The notes: generated from the letters alone by a model not told the origin. 64,000 nucleotides of DNA from Hungatella sp. (GCA_009712635.1 WASS01000029.1:536358-600357); one strand, 5' to 3'. Shown: positions 25,072-34,359, numbered from the stretch's first letter. Made by a program: numbers and translations.

Positions 25072-26124
25072 TTATTTTGTTCCTTTTGAAATATCTGTAA
25101 ACATCTTGGCAGCAGAATCGGTCAGCTCTTTTGGTAATGTAATACCAAGTGAATCAGCAACCTTGGAATTTCCGTAAAATGCTGCATCTTTGATTACTTC
25201 AAAATTTAATTCGCTTGCTTTGGCTTCTCCTTTTAATACCTTAGCAGCCATAACACCAGTCTGTTTTCCTAAATCCACATAATCAAGACCCATTGCTGCA
25301 AGGCAGCCGATTTTTACCTGTTCCACTTCACTACCGAATACCGGAATGTTTTTCTTTCCTGCTTTGTCAAGGATAAGCGGAAGAGAGCTGACTACGGTAT
25401 TATCCGTTAAATTGTTCAGGCAGTCAACCTTTTCTAACAGGCTGTCAGTTGCCAGGGAAATATCAGCAGTGGAGGTAACTGCGCCTTCCACGATTTCAAA
25501 TCCATAATTTGCAGCAGCAGCTTTGTATTCTTTGATGGCTGTCTCTGAGTTTACTTCGCTTGTGCTGTATAAAATTCCGATTTTCTTTGCATCTGGAAGA
25601 ATCTTGCGGATCATTTCCAACTGTTTCTCTACAGGAAGCTTGTCGCTGGTGCCGGTAATTTCCCCCACCGGAGTTCCGTCTTCTTTAGCAAGAGCAGCAG
25701 CCACCGGATCAGTTACGGCTGTGAATATAACAGGAACGTTGACTTTTTTCGCTCCGCCGTAGGCAGCCTGTGCCATGGGAGTTGCAATGGCGCAGATTAA
25801 ATCGGTCTTCTTTGCAAGAAAGTTGTTTACGATCTGGCTTGCAGTACCACCGTCGGCCTGTGCATTTTCATAGAGGACAGTTAAGTTCTTTCCTTCCTCA
25901 ATCCCTTCTGCGGCAAGTCCCTGTAAAAAACCTTCCCGGCAGTTGTCGAGAGAGCCGTGCTCTGCGAACTGGGCAATTCCGATGGTATAAGTTCCTGCTC
26001 CTTCACTTTTTGCAGATGCTGCAGAAGTGGTTTCCTGTGTCTTTTCCGGTGTTTTGCCTGAAGCACATCCGGTGAGGGTAGCAGCAAGTGCTGCCAGTAA
26101 CATGATTTTTACAGATTTTTTCAT
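25072..26124 (-). CDS. ABC importer substrate-binding lipoprotein, TrpX type
   Basis: 350 residues. Signal peptide with lipobox LTGC (Cys19), a linker rich in Thr/Ser/Glu, then the ABC_sub_bind (COG2984) fold: YTIGIAQFAEHGSLDN, IPVIFTAVTDPVAA, KKIGILYSTSEVNS and VFGSEVEQVKIGCLAAMGLD. Members of this family bind tryptophan or other aromatic/thiamine-like compounds. It is the first structural gene after a T-box whose specifier codon is UGG, so tryptophan is the best guess. AGGAGG lies 8 nt before the ATG. Confidence 0.9.
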   Translation of the reverse strand: MKKSVKIMLLAALAATLTGCASGKTPEKTQETTSAASAKSEGAGTYTIGIAQFAEHGSLDNCREGFLQGLAAEGIEEGKNLTVLYENAQADGGTASQIVNNFLAKKTDLICAIATPMAQAAYGGAKKVNVPVIFTAVTDPVAAALAKEDGTPVGEITGTSDKLPVEKQLEMIRKILPDAKKIGILYSTSEVNSETAIKEYKAAAANYGFEIVEGAVTSTADISLATDSLLEKVDCLNNLTDNTVVSSLPLILDKAGKKNIPVFGSEVEQVKIGCLAAMGLDYVDLGKQTGVMAAKVLKGEAKASELNFEVIKDAAFYGNSKVADSLGITLPKELTDSAAKMFTDISKGTK

Positions 26125-26164
26125 AATAATTCCTCCTAGAATTTATTTTATTGATACAAAAGCT

Positions 26165-26452
26165 TTTTTGCATAAAAAAAGTCCCAAGTATGTTATACAC
26201 ATACTTGAGACGAATCATACAATCCGCGGTGCCACTCAAATTGGCTTAATATAAGCCCTCTTTTCATATACTAACATATATGCCACATCATATAACGGTT
26301 GTGGATTCCGTCAGCCCCTACTTCCATTCGGTTCAAGGCTGCCCTCAAAAGTCCATTCAGCTATCTGCACTATACCGCACTCACACCACCGGCGGCTCTC
26401 TGAAATACTGCTGGGAAAGCTTACTCTTCTTTTTCAACGGTTTCTTTTATTA
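26165..26452 (-). ncRNA. T-box riboswitch (tRNA-Trp sensing) upstream of the trpXYZ-type operon
   Basis: Read on the minus strand, the leader shows the distal-loop sequence AGAGAGCCGCCGGUGGUG, a specifier loop GAA-UGG-AC with the UGG (Trp) codon at 26355-26353, the T-box bulge UGGCACCGCGG (26234-26224), and a terminator. Uncharged tRNA-Trp would stabilise the antiterminator and turn on transport when tryptophan is scarce. Specifier placement is by eye, but the same GAA-codon context appears in the leuS leader in this window. Confidence 0.9.
26174..26211 (-). terminator. Regulated terminator of the Trp T-box
   Basis: On the minus strand, GTCTCAAGTATG pairs with CATACTTGGGAC (one wobble) followed by seven T. 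Competes with the antiterminator that contains the T-box bulge. Confidence 0.88.
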
Positions 26453-26458
26453 ATCAAT

Positions 26459-26487
26459 ATATTAATGCGTGAAAGGAATTTTGTCAA
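26459..26487 (-). promoter_or_regulatory. Predicted promoter of the Trp T-box / trpXYZ-type operon
   Basis: On the minus strand, TTGACA (26487-26482), 17-bp spacer, TAATAT (26464-26459). Transcription would start near 26452. Confidence 0.75.
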
Positions 26488-26566
26488 CAGGTAATTAAAA
26501 AAACTTTATTTATTTTCCGGGATCTGTGATAGAATAAAAAAAAGACATGCGATGGAAGGAGAATTT

Positions 26567-27079
26567 ATGAAGAGACTGTTGGTTGTTGTGGATATGCAGA
26601 AGGATTTTATAGACGGTTCATTGGGAACCAGAGAAGCCCAGGCAATCGTTTTAAATGTAAAAAAGAAAATCGAAGACTATCAGGCAGCAGGAGACGATGT
26701 AATATTTACACTGGATACCCATGAAGAGAATTACATGGATACCCAGGAAGGAAAGAACCTTCCGGTTCTGCATTGCGTAAAGGGAACCGCCGGCTGGGAG
26801 CTTGCTGATGTGTTAAAAGAGATTCCGGGCAGACGTTTTGAGAAAAACACCTTTGCAAGTACGGATTTAGGAGAATATGCAGCATCAGGCAGTTATGATT
26901 CCATAGAGCTCATTGGTCTGTGCACCGATATCTGCGTGATTTCCAACGCTCTGTTAATCAAAGCATTTCTTCCGGAGACTCCGGTTCTGGTTGATTCTTC
27001 CTGTTGTGCGGGAGTCACACCAGAAAGCCATGAGAATGCGCTGAATTCTATGAAGATGTGCCAGGTTACCATTCTATAA
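26567..27079 (+). CDS. Isochorismatase-family cysteine hydrolase (nicotinamidase-like)
   Basis: 170 residues from the ATG at 26567 (GGAAGGAG 5-9 nt upstream; an ATG at 26552 overlaps that site). The catalytic triad of the family is visible: Asp in VVDMQKDFIDG, Lys in HCVKGTAGWEL, and Cys in LIGLCTDICVISNAL. The IDGSLG and DTHEENY segments place the metal-binding Asp/His. This pattern is closest to nicotinamidase/pyrazinamidase-like amidohydrolases, which recycle NAD; the exact substrate is not certain. Confidence 0.88.
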   Translation: MKRLLVVVDMQKDFIDGSLGTREAQAIVLNVKKKIEDYQAAGDDVIFTLDTHEENYMDTQEGKNLPVLHCVKGTAGWELADVLKEIPGRRFEKNTFASTDLGEYAASGSYDSIELIGLCTDICVISNALLIKAFLPETPVLVDSSCCAGVTPESHENALNSMKMCQVTIL

Positions 27080-27088
27080 GCAAAACAT

Positions 27089-27136
27089 AAAAAGCAAAAA
27101 AACAGGTCATGCAGCAGCTGTTTTTTTGCTTTTTTA
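27089..27136. terminator. Bidirectional terminator between the cysteine hydrolase gene and aroA
   Basis: AAAAAGCAAAAAAACAG pairs with CTGTTTTTTTGCTTTTT; A-tract and T-tract make it work for both convergent genes. Confidence 0.88.
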
Positions 27137-27142
27137 TTGTAA

Positions 27143-28420
27143 TTATCTGCCCAGGCGTTCTAAGTCCTGATAGAAACCTGGGTAGGAGATATTTACGCAT
27201 TCTGCTCCCTTAATTTCGGTTTCCCCCTCTGCACATAATCCGGCAACAGCGAAGGTCATGGCAATTCTATGATCCAGTTTACTGTCAATCACGGCTCCAT
27301 AAAGGGGTCTGCCTCCACGGATGATCATTCCATCCTCAGTCTCTGTGACATTGGCACCCATTGCAGAAAGATTGCGTACCATTACTTCAATCCGGTTGGA
27401 TTCCTTAACCTTTAATTCCCCCGCATCTCTTATTACGGTTTCCCCCTCTGCAAAGCATGCCATGGCAGCTATGACGGGAAGTTCATCAATTAATGTGGGG
27501 ATGATGGAACCACCTATTTCCGTTCCGTGAAGAGCACTGGATTTAACAAGAATATCAGCAGTCGGTTCACCGGAATCGGTATTTTTGTTAAGCAGTGTGA
27601 TGTCTGCACCCATATCCCTGCATACGGAAAGAATTCCGTCTCTGGTAGGATTAATTCCCACATGCTTTAAAAGTATTTCAGAGCCAGGTACTAAAAGACC
27701 TGCTGCAATGAAAAATGCGGCTGAAGAGATATCCCCGGGAACAACGATTCTGTTTCCGTACAATTCCTTCGCAGGTCGTATGGAAGCAGTTGTACCTTCT
27801 GTGGATACATCGGCACCAAAGTATTTCAGCATGATTTCAGAATGGTTTCTTGATACATAAGGCTCCGTAACCTTTGTCTCGCCCTCTGCATAAAGACCTG
27901 CCAGAAGTATGGCTGATTTCACCTGGGCAGAGGCTACCTTGCTGGTATAATGAATGCCGTAAAGCTTCTTTCCGGTAATAGTAAGAGGCGCACAGCCATT
28001 GCCCTCCAGGCTTCTTATGTCTGCACCCATGTGAGAGAGCGGATCCATGATCCGTTTCATCGGCCGTTTTTTAATGGAGTCATCGCCGGTAAGAGTGACG
28101 TCAAAGTCCTGGGCAGCCAGAATACCGGATATGAGGCGGGTGGTGGTCCCGCTGTTTCCGCAGTCCAGTATTGTCTCTGGCTTTTTTAACCCAAACAGAC
28201 CGTTTCCGTGTACGATTACAGAGTCCCCGTTATTTTCAATCCCGATTCCCATTTTTTCAAAGCAGGCAATGGTGGAAAGACAGTCAGCGCCCTGTAGAAA
28301 ATTGGTAATTTCAGTGGTTCCCTTTGCCAGAGAACCGAACATAATACTGCGGTGGGAAATGGATTTATCGCCAGGTATGGATAGTTCTCCCCTGAGAGGG
28401 GAGGCTTTTGTAAATTTCAT
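27143..28420 (-). CDS. aroA: 3-phosphoshikimate 1-carboxyvinyltransferase (EPSP synthase)
   Basis: The enzyme joins phosphoenolpyruvate to shikimate 3-phosphate, the step before chorismate. 425 residues, normal length. Motifs: GDKSISHRSIMFGSLA near the N-terminus, LDCGNSGTTTRLISG (about residues 85-100), KRPMKRIMDPL, and the C-terminal DHRIAMTFAVAGL. Third gene of the leftward aroF-tyrA-aroA operon, 12 nt after tyrA. AGAGAGGTATCC precedes the ATG. Confidence 0.96.
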   Translation of the reverse strand: MKFTKASPLRGELSIPGDKSISHRSIMFGSLAKGTTEITNFLQGADCLSTIACFEKMGIGIENNGDSVIVHGNGLFGLKKPETILDCGNSGTTTRLISGILAAQDFDVTLTGDDSIKKRPMKRIMDPLSHMGADIRSLEGNGCAPLTITGKKLYGIHYTSKVASAQVKSAILLAGLYAEGETKVTEPYVSRNHSEIMLKYFGADVSTEGTTASIRPAKELYGNRIVVPGDISSAAFFIAAGLLVPGSEILLKHVGINPTRDGILSVCRDMGADITLLNKNTDSGEPTADILVKSSALHGTEIGGSIIPTLIDELPVIAAMACFAEGETVIRDAGELKVKESNRIEVMVRNLSAMGANVTETEDGMIIRGGRPLYGAVIDSKLDHRIAMTFAVAGLCAEGETEIKGAECVNISYPGFYQDLERLGR

Positions 28421-28432
28421 AGGATACCTCTC

Positions 28433-29530
28433 TTAATTGGATATTAATTCATAATGATAGCGTTCCAGCTGCTTCCAGGCCTGATCCATGGTTTCCTTGT
28501 CGTAAAATGCAATGCGCAGGGTTCCTTCTCCGTGCTCCCGGTTATGGTTGATTCCGATGTTCCGGATACTGATTCCTTTGGCAGCCAGGATAACAGAAAG
28601 GGTGGAAATGGCACCAACTTCATCTGCCATATCAACGGTAAAGGAATATTCAGGCGCAATGGGACCGGTTGCTTTTTCAGAAAAAGAATTCCGGTAATCC
28701 CTGGAGGTTTCAAACAGCTGGTTAATATAACTGCCATTTTTTTTATTTAATTCACCCAGAATCAGATTTAAGGAATCGATGTAGCGTTCCAGAATGAGAG
28801 AAAGATTTTTATGGTTTGTCATGCAGATCTGTTCCCACATTTCCGGTGATGAGGAGGCGATTCTCGTAATATCCTTAAATCCTCCGGCAGCAAGCCGTTT
28901 CATAAGCCCCTGCTGGTTGTCAGAGTCCTTTACTAAGTTTACCAGACTTGAGGCAACGATATGGGGCAGATGACTGATGGCAGCCGTCACAAAATCATGC
29001 TCATGATAATCTAAAACGATGGGAATGGAACCGATCATCTCTGCAATATGAACGAGACGATTGGTCTGCTCCTTTGTTGTCTTCGCAGTGGGAGTAATGA
29101 TATAGTAAGCATTTTCCAGCAAATGATCCGTAGAATTTTCATAGCCTGTTTTTTCTGAGCCAGCCATTGGGTGACCGCCCACGAACCAGGATTCCATGCC
29201 AAGGCGGATTACGGCTTCGTGAATGTCGGTTTTGGTGCTCCCCACATCGGTGACGATGGCTCCCGGTTTTAAAAAGGGCTGGATTTTGCTTAGATATTCT
29301 GCATTGTATTCCACTGGCGTACAAAGGAATATAAAGTCACATTCCGAAAGCTCTTTTCCAATGCCGTCGAGAATGACATCCACAATGCCGTCTTCTCTGG
29401 CTTTGTCAAGTCTGGAACGTGTCCGCATATAAGCCATTATTTTCGTATCTGGTGCTTCACGCTTGATCCGCCGGGCAATAGACCCACCGATCAGACCAAG
29501 CCCGATAAAGGCTATGACTTCATCATTCAT
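28433..29530 (-). CDS. tyrA: Prephenate dehydrogenase with C-terminal ACT domain
   Basis: TyrA oxidises prephenate to 4-hydroxyphenylpyruvate for tyrosine. 365 residues from the ATG at 29530, chosen because GGAGGG sits 6 nt upstream; the gene then overlaps the end of aroF by 8 nt. The NAD-binding motif GLGLIGGSIAR is at the N-terminus, followed by FVGGHPMAGSEKTGYEN (substrate-binding). The last ~75 residues form an ACT domain (SFTVDMADEVGAISTLSVIL), which likely senses tyrosine for feedback inhibition. Confidence 0.95.
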   Translation of the reverse strand: MNDEVIAFIGLGLIGGSIARRIKREAPDTKIMAYMRTRSRLDKAREDGIVDVILDGIGKELSECDFIFLCTPVEYNAEYLSKIQPFLKPGAIVTDVGSTKTDIHEAVIRLGMESWFVGGHPMAGSEKTGYENSTDHLLENAYYIITPTAKTTKEQTNRLVHIAEMIGSIPIVLDYHEHDFVTAAISHLPHIVASSLVNLVKDSDNQQGLMKRLAAGGFKDITRIASSSPEMWEQICMTNHKNLSLILERYIDSLNLILGELNKKNGSYINQLFETSRDYRNSFSEKATGPIAPEYSFTVDMADEVGAISTLSVILAAKGISIRNIGINHNREHGEGTLRIAFYDKETMDQAWKQLERYHYELISN

Positions 29531-30542
29531 TGAAAACCCTCCCTGAAAGTTTTGCATATGGCTGTAACTGCTCGGTCAACTGTTCAAACTGCTCAAAGGT
29601 GAGAGACTGAGGACCATCAGATAATGCACAGGCAGGACAGGGATGAACTTCTACAATCAGACCGTCTGCCCCCACTGCAAGAGCTGCCTTGGAGATGGGC
29701 TCAATGTAAGCACGTACACCAGTGGCATGACTGGGATCCACAATAATTGGAAGATGGCTCTTAGACCGGATAACAGGAATTGCGCTGATATCCAGGGTGT
29801 TTCTGGTTGCAGTTTCATATGTGCGGATTCCTCTTTCGCAAAGAACAATGTTAGGATTGCCTTCGGACGCGATGTATTCTGCTGCATTTAACCACTCGTC
29901 AATGGTAGCGCAGAGACCTCTTTTTAAGAGAACAGGAATTCCTGCTTTTCCTGCTTCTTTTAAAAGCTCAAAATTCTGCATGTTTCTTGCGCCGATCTGA
30001 ATCATATCAACGTATTTCACCGCAGTTTCCAGTGCTCTTAGACTGGTCACCTCACAGACTACATTCAGTCCAGTCGCCTCTCTGGCTTCTTTCATGTATT
30101 GTAACCCTTCTTCTTCCAGACCCTGAAATGCATAGGGGGAAGTTCTTGGCTTGTAAGCGCCTCCTCTTAAAAACTGGGCACCGGCTTTTTTTACTGCATA
30201 GGCAGTTTCTAAAAGCATGTCATGGTTTTCAATGGCACAGGGACCGGCCATCATGGTAAGGTGGCCTGGACCGATTTTGGCATTGCCCACTGTAATAACA
30301 GAATCTTCCGGATGGAACTTCTTGTTTACTACCTTATAGCTTTCTGTTACCGCAACGATTTTATCAACGCCATCCATCATCTCAATGTTAGCGCCCTGAA
30401 GTTTGGTTTTATCCCCTACAACACCTACTATGGTTACTTCCGTTCCCTCAGATAAATGAGCGGTCAGGCCGTTGGATTCAATCAAGTGCTTTACTTTAAT
30501 TACAGCCTCTGCAGAAGCGTTTGGTTTCATAATAATAATCAT
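29523..30542 (-). CDS. aroF: 3-deoxy-7-phosphoheptulonate (DAHP) synthase, type I-beta
   Basis: First committed step of the shikimate pathway: PEP plus erythrose 4-phosphate to DAHP. 339 residues. An N-terminal ferredoxin-like regulatory domain (about residues 1-70) precedes the TIM barrel, as in Thermotoga-type enzymes where it mediates Tyr/Phe inhibition. Motifs: MAGPCAIEN, LRGGAYKPRTSPYAFQG, IQIGARNMQN, and VDPSHATG with the metal-binding His. First in its operon. AGAGGAAA lies about 9 nt before the start. Confidence 0.96.
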   Translation of the reverse strand: MIIIMKPNASAEAVIKVKHLIESNGLTAHLSEGTEVTIVGVVGDKTKLQGANIEMMDGVDKIVAVTESYKVVNKKFHPEDSVITVGNAKIGPGHLTMMAGPCAIENHDMLLETAYAVKKAGAQFLRGGAYKPRTSPYAFQGLEEEGLQYMKEAREATGLNVVCEVTSLRALETAVKYVDMIQIGARNMQNFELLKEAGKAGIPVLLKRGLCATIDEWLNAAEYIASEGNPNIVLCERGIRTYETATRNTLDISAIPVIRSKSHLPIIVDPSHATGVRAYIEPISKAALAVGADGLIVEVHPCPACALSDGPQSLTFEQFEQLTEQLQPYAKLSGRVFNE

Positions 30543-30579
30543 AACTTTTTTCCTCTTTTCTTACAAATGATTAATCCCC

Positions 30580-30608
30580 ATTGTAATGGATAGCAGGGAA
30601 GTTGTCAA
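30580..30608 (-). promoter_or_regulatory. Predicted promoter of aroF-tyrA-aroA
   Basis: On the minus strand, consensus TTGACA (30608-30603), 17-bp spacer, TACAAT (30585-30580), about 38 bp before aroF. Confidence 0.8.
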
Positions 30609-30620
30609 CGCTTTTATGCG

Positions 30621-30639
30621 TTAAAGTTTAACACTTTAA
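30621..30639. promoter_or_regulatory. Inverted repeat just upstream of the aroF -35 box
   Basis: TTAAAGTTTAACACTTTAA has 7-bp outer arms (TTAAAGT / ACTTTAA) and lies 12 bp upstream of the -35. It is a possible operator; no regulator gene is adjacent. The rest of the 336-bp gap up to 30878 is A/T-rich, with no gene seen. Confidence 0.4.
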
Positions 30640-30846
30640 AGTAAATTATTAATTTGAAAATTATTATTAGAAATATTGCACAGTGAACAATGGAAGGATT
30701 ATGAATTATTATGATAAATATGCTAACAAATGATCAGAAACAGAAAAATGTTAAAAAAAGTTACATCAAACATGGAAAATGCCATGTGATTTTTTGAAAA
30801 AATCATTTAATATAGACATAAAACAGATCAAAAATATATTTATTTA

Positions 30847-30862
30847 TGCACCAATTGGTGCA
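30847..30862. promoter_or_regulatory. Perfect 16-bp palindrome before the uncharacterised sugar cluster
   Basis: TGCACCAATTGGTGCA, perfectly symmetric, ends 16 nt before the start codon of the 812-residue gene. Its position near the mRNA start suggests a repressor operator. No clear -35/-10 pair was found for this gene. Confidence 0.6.
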
Positions 30863-30878
30863 GTAAAGGAATAAGACA

Positions 30879-33317
30879 ATGGAAAAATTACAATTGAACA
30901 GAACCGGGTTTCTTACGAATTACCTGATATCCGGTCCAAAAGTAACGGATTTTATCAATCATGAATCAGATGACAACCAGCTGCGTTATGAACAGCATTT
31001 AAGGTCCATCGTGGCGGACTTAAACAAATCCTGCCCCAAAGGCCCGGTTATCCTTGGAGAAAACAGCAGACTTCAGATGCCGTGGAAGTATTATTATCAT
31101 TATGGAAACTGGTTTGTAGATGAAAGCACATTCTATTCTACCTTGCAGAAAGTAGAATTGGATGCAGTGACGGGAATCCAGGTAAAAGAAGATATAACAG
31201 TGAATGCTGTTGTATGGTCCTATGCGGCAGTAGATGTGTGGTGCAATGGGGAACTGGTGTGCCGTATGGATACGCCTGTTTATAAGCCCATTAAAAAGAA
31301 ACAGATGGAGCTTTGTCTGAAAAAGGGAATCAATGAAATTTATATCAGTCTGCAGACACTTGGTGTCAGGGATACGAGAACGTTATTTGGCATTCAGATT
31401 ATGAATCATATGGAAGAGATCTGTGTTGTACTGCCTGACGAGGAACATACCGATGAACTGGTACGGTTGGAAAACTGGCTTGGTTCCATTTCCATTAAGG
31501 ATTCCATCATGACTTTTAAGGAAAGCGCTCCCGCAGGTGCATCTTTGGCATATGACAGCCAAAGTCCTGATTTTGCAAAGGTGAAAAGCCGGAAGGAATG
31601 GCAGGAGATTGGCGGGAAAAATCAGGTGAAGCTTGAGGTCGAAAAGCCCGGTGTTATTTTAGTAAGTGTAAAAAGTGACCATGGAGTACTCACCAGAAAA
31701 GTGGAGAATATACTGGCACAGAGACCGGAATATGGGAAAGACAAAGACTTTGAGGAGAATAAAAAGGCTGTTTTTCATAGAATCGCAAAAACAGAAAGTC
31801 TGTCCAGAGGTGATGAATTTGGATTTTCCATCTCCAATATCCTTGCGAGAAAAGCCCTTGGAATGGACAGCGTTCGGGATATCGAACTTCTTTATGAGAC
31901 TCTGGATCAGATTGAAAGCAGATATGACTGCTCTGATTTTCTGGTGTGCGGCATGGTCCGGTATCTAAAAAATTATCCGGTCAGTGAGGATCTGGCGAAG
32001 CGTGCAAAAGAGGTTCTATTAAACTGGCGTTACTGGATGGATCAAAAAGGATCTGACGCCATGTGCTTCTGGAGCGAGAATCATTCTCTTATGTTCTATA
32101 CCTGTGCCATGAATGCAGGAGAGATGTATCCCGATGAGTATTTCCCACGGGCAGACATGACTGGCAGAGAACTTTTTGAAATCGGAAGAGCCAAAGTAGA
32201 AGCATGGCTGGCGGATGTGGAGGAACATGGATTTGAAGAATTCTTAAGTACTGTTTATATGTGCGTTACGTTTGCAGCACTGTTAAATGTAATTGATTTT
32301 TCAGAGGAAGCCATTTCAAAAAGGGCAGTTAAGATTACGGATAAACTTCTTGAAATGCTGTGCCTTCATACCTATGACGGTGTTGTAATCGCCCCTATGG
32401 GACGAGTATACAGGGAAGTGATCCATCCCTTTGAGCAGGGAGCCCAGGCTTTGATGAATTTAATCAATCCAGACGTTCCTTATTCCTACGGAGAAGGTTG
32501 GCTGGGCTTTTATTCATGCAGCAGCTATCAACTTCCAGAAGGACTAAAAGAACTTATGGAGCGCCCGGCAGATTTGGATTACTCCACTGGAAATGCTCTG
32601 ATAAAGCTGAAGAAAACATCAGAGTACTGTATGACCTCCGTTCAGTCTCCAAGACCGGACCCGGAATTTAAACGGTGGAAAAACCTGACTCTGGATCCGG
32701 ATTCCGATACTGCAACCTGTGAATACACCAAATCGCTGAACGAACGGTTCCATGGAACCACCTGCTTTGAGCCTGGTGTATATGGCTATCAGCAGCACAT
32801 GTGGTATGCTGCCCTTGATATGGAGACAGATATCTTTACAAATCATCCGGGAGGAACCTGCGATTCCTGTTCCATGAGGCCGGGATACTGGTTCGGTAAT
32901 GGAGTAATGCCTGCACTGGTTCAGCAAGGAAATTTACTGGGAGCAGTTTACCATATACCGGAGGAGCACCCCATTCACTTCACTCATGCTTATTTTCCTT
33001 CACCGAAGTTTTCCGAGACCATGATCTCCGGCAATTGGCTTTTCGGCAGTAAGGCAGGGGGGTATGTGGCTCTTTGGTGCAGCAGTACATTGGAACCCGT
33101 GGATGACCAGCTGTTTGAATGTGAATATCGTACCTATGGGGATGAAATTGCCTACTTCTGCGTATGTGCAGGTAATCAGGAATTTAAATCCCTTGCCGAG
33201 TTTTCAGCCTATGCAGAAAATATCCGGCCGGTATTTGATGAAAAGCAACGAATTTTAACAGCGGGACCGTTGAAAGTGGGATTTACAAATAACAATGACA
33301 AAACTCAGTATATTTAG
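30879..33317 (+). CDS. Large cytoplasmic glycosidase/lyase-like protein of unknown specificity
   Basis: 812 residues, no signal peptide. I see three parts: an N-terminal beta-sandwich-like region with conserved Trp/Tyr (about 1-180), a helical middle resembling an (alpha/alpha) toroid (about 280-580; contains CFWSENHSLMFYTCAMNAG with a Glu-Asn-His that could be catalytic), and a C-terminal beta domain with YGYQQHMWYAALDME, FTNHPGG and ITHAYFP-like segments, as in polysaccharide-lyase-like proteins. I cannot assign it to a named family. AAAGGA precedes the ATG. It overlaps the next gene by 23 nt, forming an operon with a GNAT-like protein and a sugar kinase. Confidence 0.75.
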   Translation: MEKLQLNRTGFLTNYLISGPKVTDFINHESDDNQLRYEQHLRSIVADLNKSCPKGPVILGENSRLQMPWKYYYHYGNWFVDESTFYSTLQKVELDAVTGIQVKEDITVNAVVWSYAAVDVWCNGELVCRMDTPVYKPIKKKQMELCLKKGINEIYISLQTLGVRDTRTLFGIQIMNHMEEICVVLPDEEHTDELVRLENWLGSISIKDSIMTFKESAPAGASLAYDSQSPDFAKVKSRKEWQEIGGKNQVKLEVEKPGVILVSVKSDHGVLTRKVENILAQRPEYGKDKDFEENKKAVFHRIAKTESLSRGDEFGFSISNILARKALGMDSVRDIELLYETLDQIESRYDCSDFLVCGMVRYLKNYPVSEDLAKRAKEVLLNWRYWMDQKGSDAMCFWSENHSLMFYTCAMNAGEMYPDEYFPRADMTGRELFEIGRAKVEAWLADVEEHGFEEFLSTVYMCVTFAALLNVIDFSEEAISKRAVKITDKLLEMLCLHTYDGVVIAPMGRVYREVIHPFEQGAQALMNLINPDVPYSYGEGWLGFYSCSSYQLPEGLKELMERPADLDYSTGNALIKLKKTSEYCMTSVQSPRPDPEFKRWKNLTLDPDSDTATCEYTKSLNERFHGTTCFEPGVYGYQQHMWYAALDMETDIFTNHPGGTCDSCSMRPGYWFGNGVMPALVQQGNLLGAVYHIPEEHPIHFTHAYFPSPKFSETMISGNWLFGSKAGGYVALWCSSTLEPVDDQLFECEYRTYGDEIAYFCVCAGNQEFKSLAEFSAYAENIRPVFDEKQRILTAGPLKVGFTNNNDKTQYI

Positions 33318-34359
33318 TGAAGATACTCAGGCAGCGGTGGCTTTTTTTGCTGCTGCCTATGAGAGTAATGAATATTTTATAAGAAATTACAGCAGATGCC
33401 GGGAACTTCTGCTGGTGGAAAAAGATCCTGAGGGGGCAGCAGAAGCTGTGCTGTCTGGAATCAGGCATGCCAGAGTCCTTCATTTGGACGACTTTCTGCT
33501 TCCGGTTATTTACATTGACTGGATGCTGCCGGAACTGGTGCAGGAATTAGAAAAGCAGGGCATACCGGAAGCTGTTATCCGGGATTCTTTTAAAGATGTT
33601 GAAATATGGATTCAGGCATTTCGCAAATATCATAAGGGTCAGGTGGGACTTGACCGGATTGAGTGGGTATTCCGCTCCCTTACCGGAAAAGTACGAAGAT
33701 TGGGCAGCCTGCAGTTTGAGGGAGTGACTTATGAATTCCCGTTTCTGATTTTTGAAAACAGACAATCCGGTGAATTTCAGGCACTGGCATGTCCGGATCT
33801 GATGATTGATCAGGACGGATATATCTCAGGTACAAATGGTAGAAGTGTGATATGTGAAACAGAAACTTTTCTGAATTTTGGAGACAGTGCTTTGACTGGA
33901 TATAGGGTGGATTTAAAATCAGGAACTGTAAAGATGGATGCCCCTGTTCTATTAAACCGAAAGGAGTGGGAGCTTAAGCTTGCACCGGGTGAGAAGGCAG
34001 TTGCCGTTCATATTCCGGAAGGTTCTGATTTATCTCCTGACAGCATTGATTCTTCTATTCATATGGCAAAGAACTATTATGAAAATCAGATTCTTGTCTG
34101 CGACAGCTGGCTGCTGGATCCCCATCTTAAGAACATTCTGCCTGAGACCAGCAAAATTATAAGCTTTATGAAGCGATTTCATAAAATGCCTGTACTGACC
34201 GGGGAGCCACAGATACTGGAGCGGGTTATGGGCTTTGATTTTACCATGGAAGCAATTGAACAATTTTCCTGCACTACTTCGCTGCAGGCCTCATTAAAGA
34301 AGTATCTTTTAGATGGAAATGAGATGTTTACCACAGCAGGTTTTATGCTATGGAGATAA
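33295..34359 (+). CDS. Acyltransferase-like protein (GNAT-fold C-terminal domain), function unknown
   Basis: 354 residues. The C-terminal half (VHIPEGSDLSPDSIDSSIHM, then YYENQILVCDSWLLDPHL and LPETSKIISFMKRF) resembles the NAT_N/GNAT_C type 'acyltransferase domain' proteins common in gut Firmicutes; this is recognition from memory, not a search. The N-terminal half is helical. It overlaps the 3' end of the upstream gene by 23 nt with only a weak ribosome binding site, so translational coupling is likely. Its place between a glycosidase-like protein and a sugar kinase hints at modification of a sugar. Confidence 0.65.
   Translation: MTKLSIFSEDTQAAVAFFAAAYESNEYFIRNYSRCRELLLVEKDPEGAAEAVLSGIRHARVLHLDDFLLPVIYIDWMLPELVQELEKQGIPEAVIRDSFKDVEIWIQAFRKYHKGQVGLDRIEWVFRSLTGKVRRLGSLQFEGVTYEFPFLIFENRQSGEFQALACPDLMIDQDGYISGTNGRSVICETETFLNFGDSALTGYRVDLKSGTVKMDAPVLLNRKEWELKLAPGEKAVAVHIPEGSDLSPDSIDSSIHMAKNYYENQILVCDSWLLDPHLKNILPETSKIISFMKRFHKMPVLTGEPQILERVMGFDFTMEAIEQFSCTTSLQASLKKYLLDGNEMFTTAGFMLWR

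Noticed and set aside
30847..30862. Likeness of TGCACCAATTGGTGCA to an NtrC enhancer site
   Set aside because: NtrC sites accompany sigma-54 promoters (TGGCAC-N5-TTGC type), and none is seen nearby. A local repressor operator is simpler.
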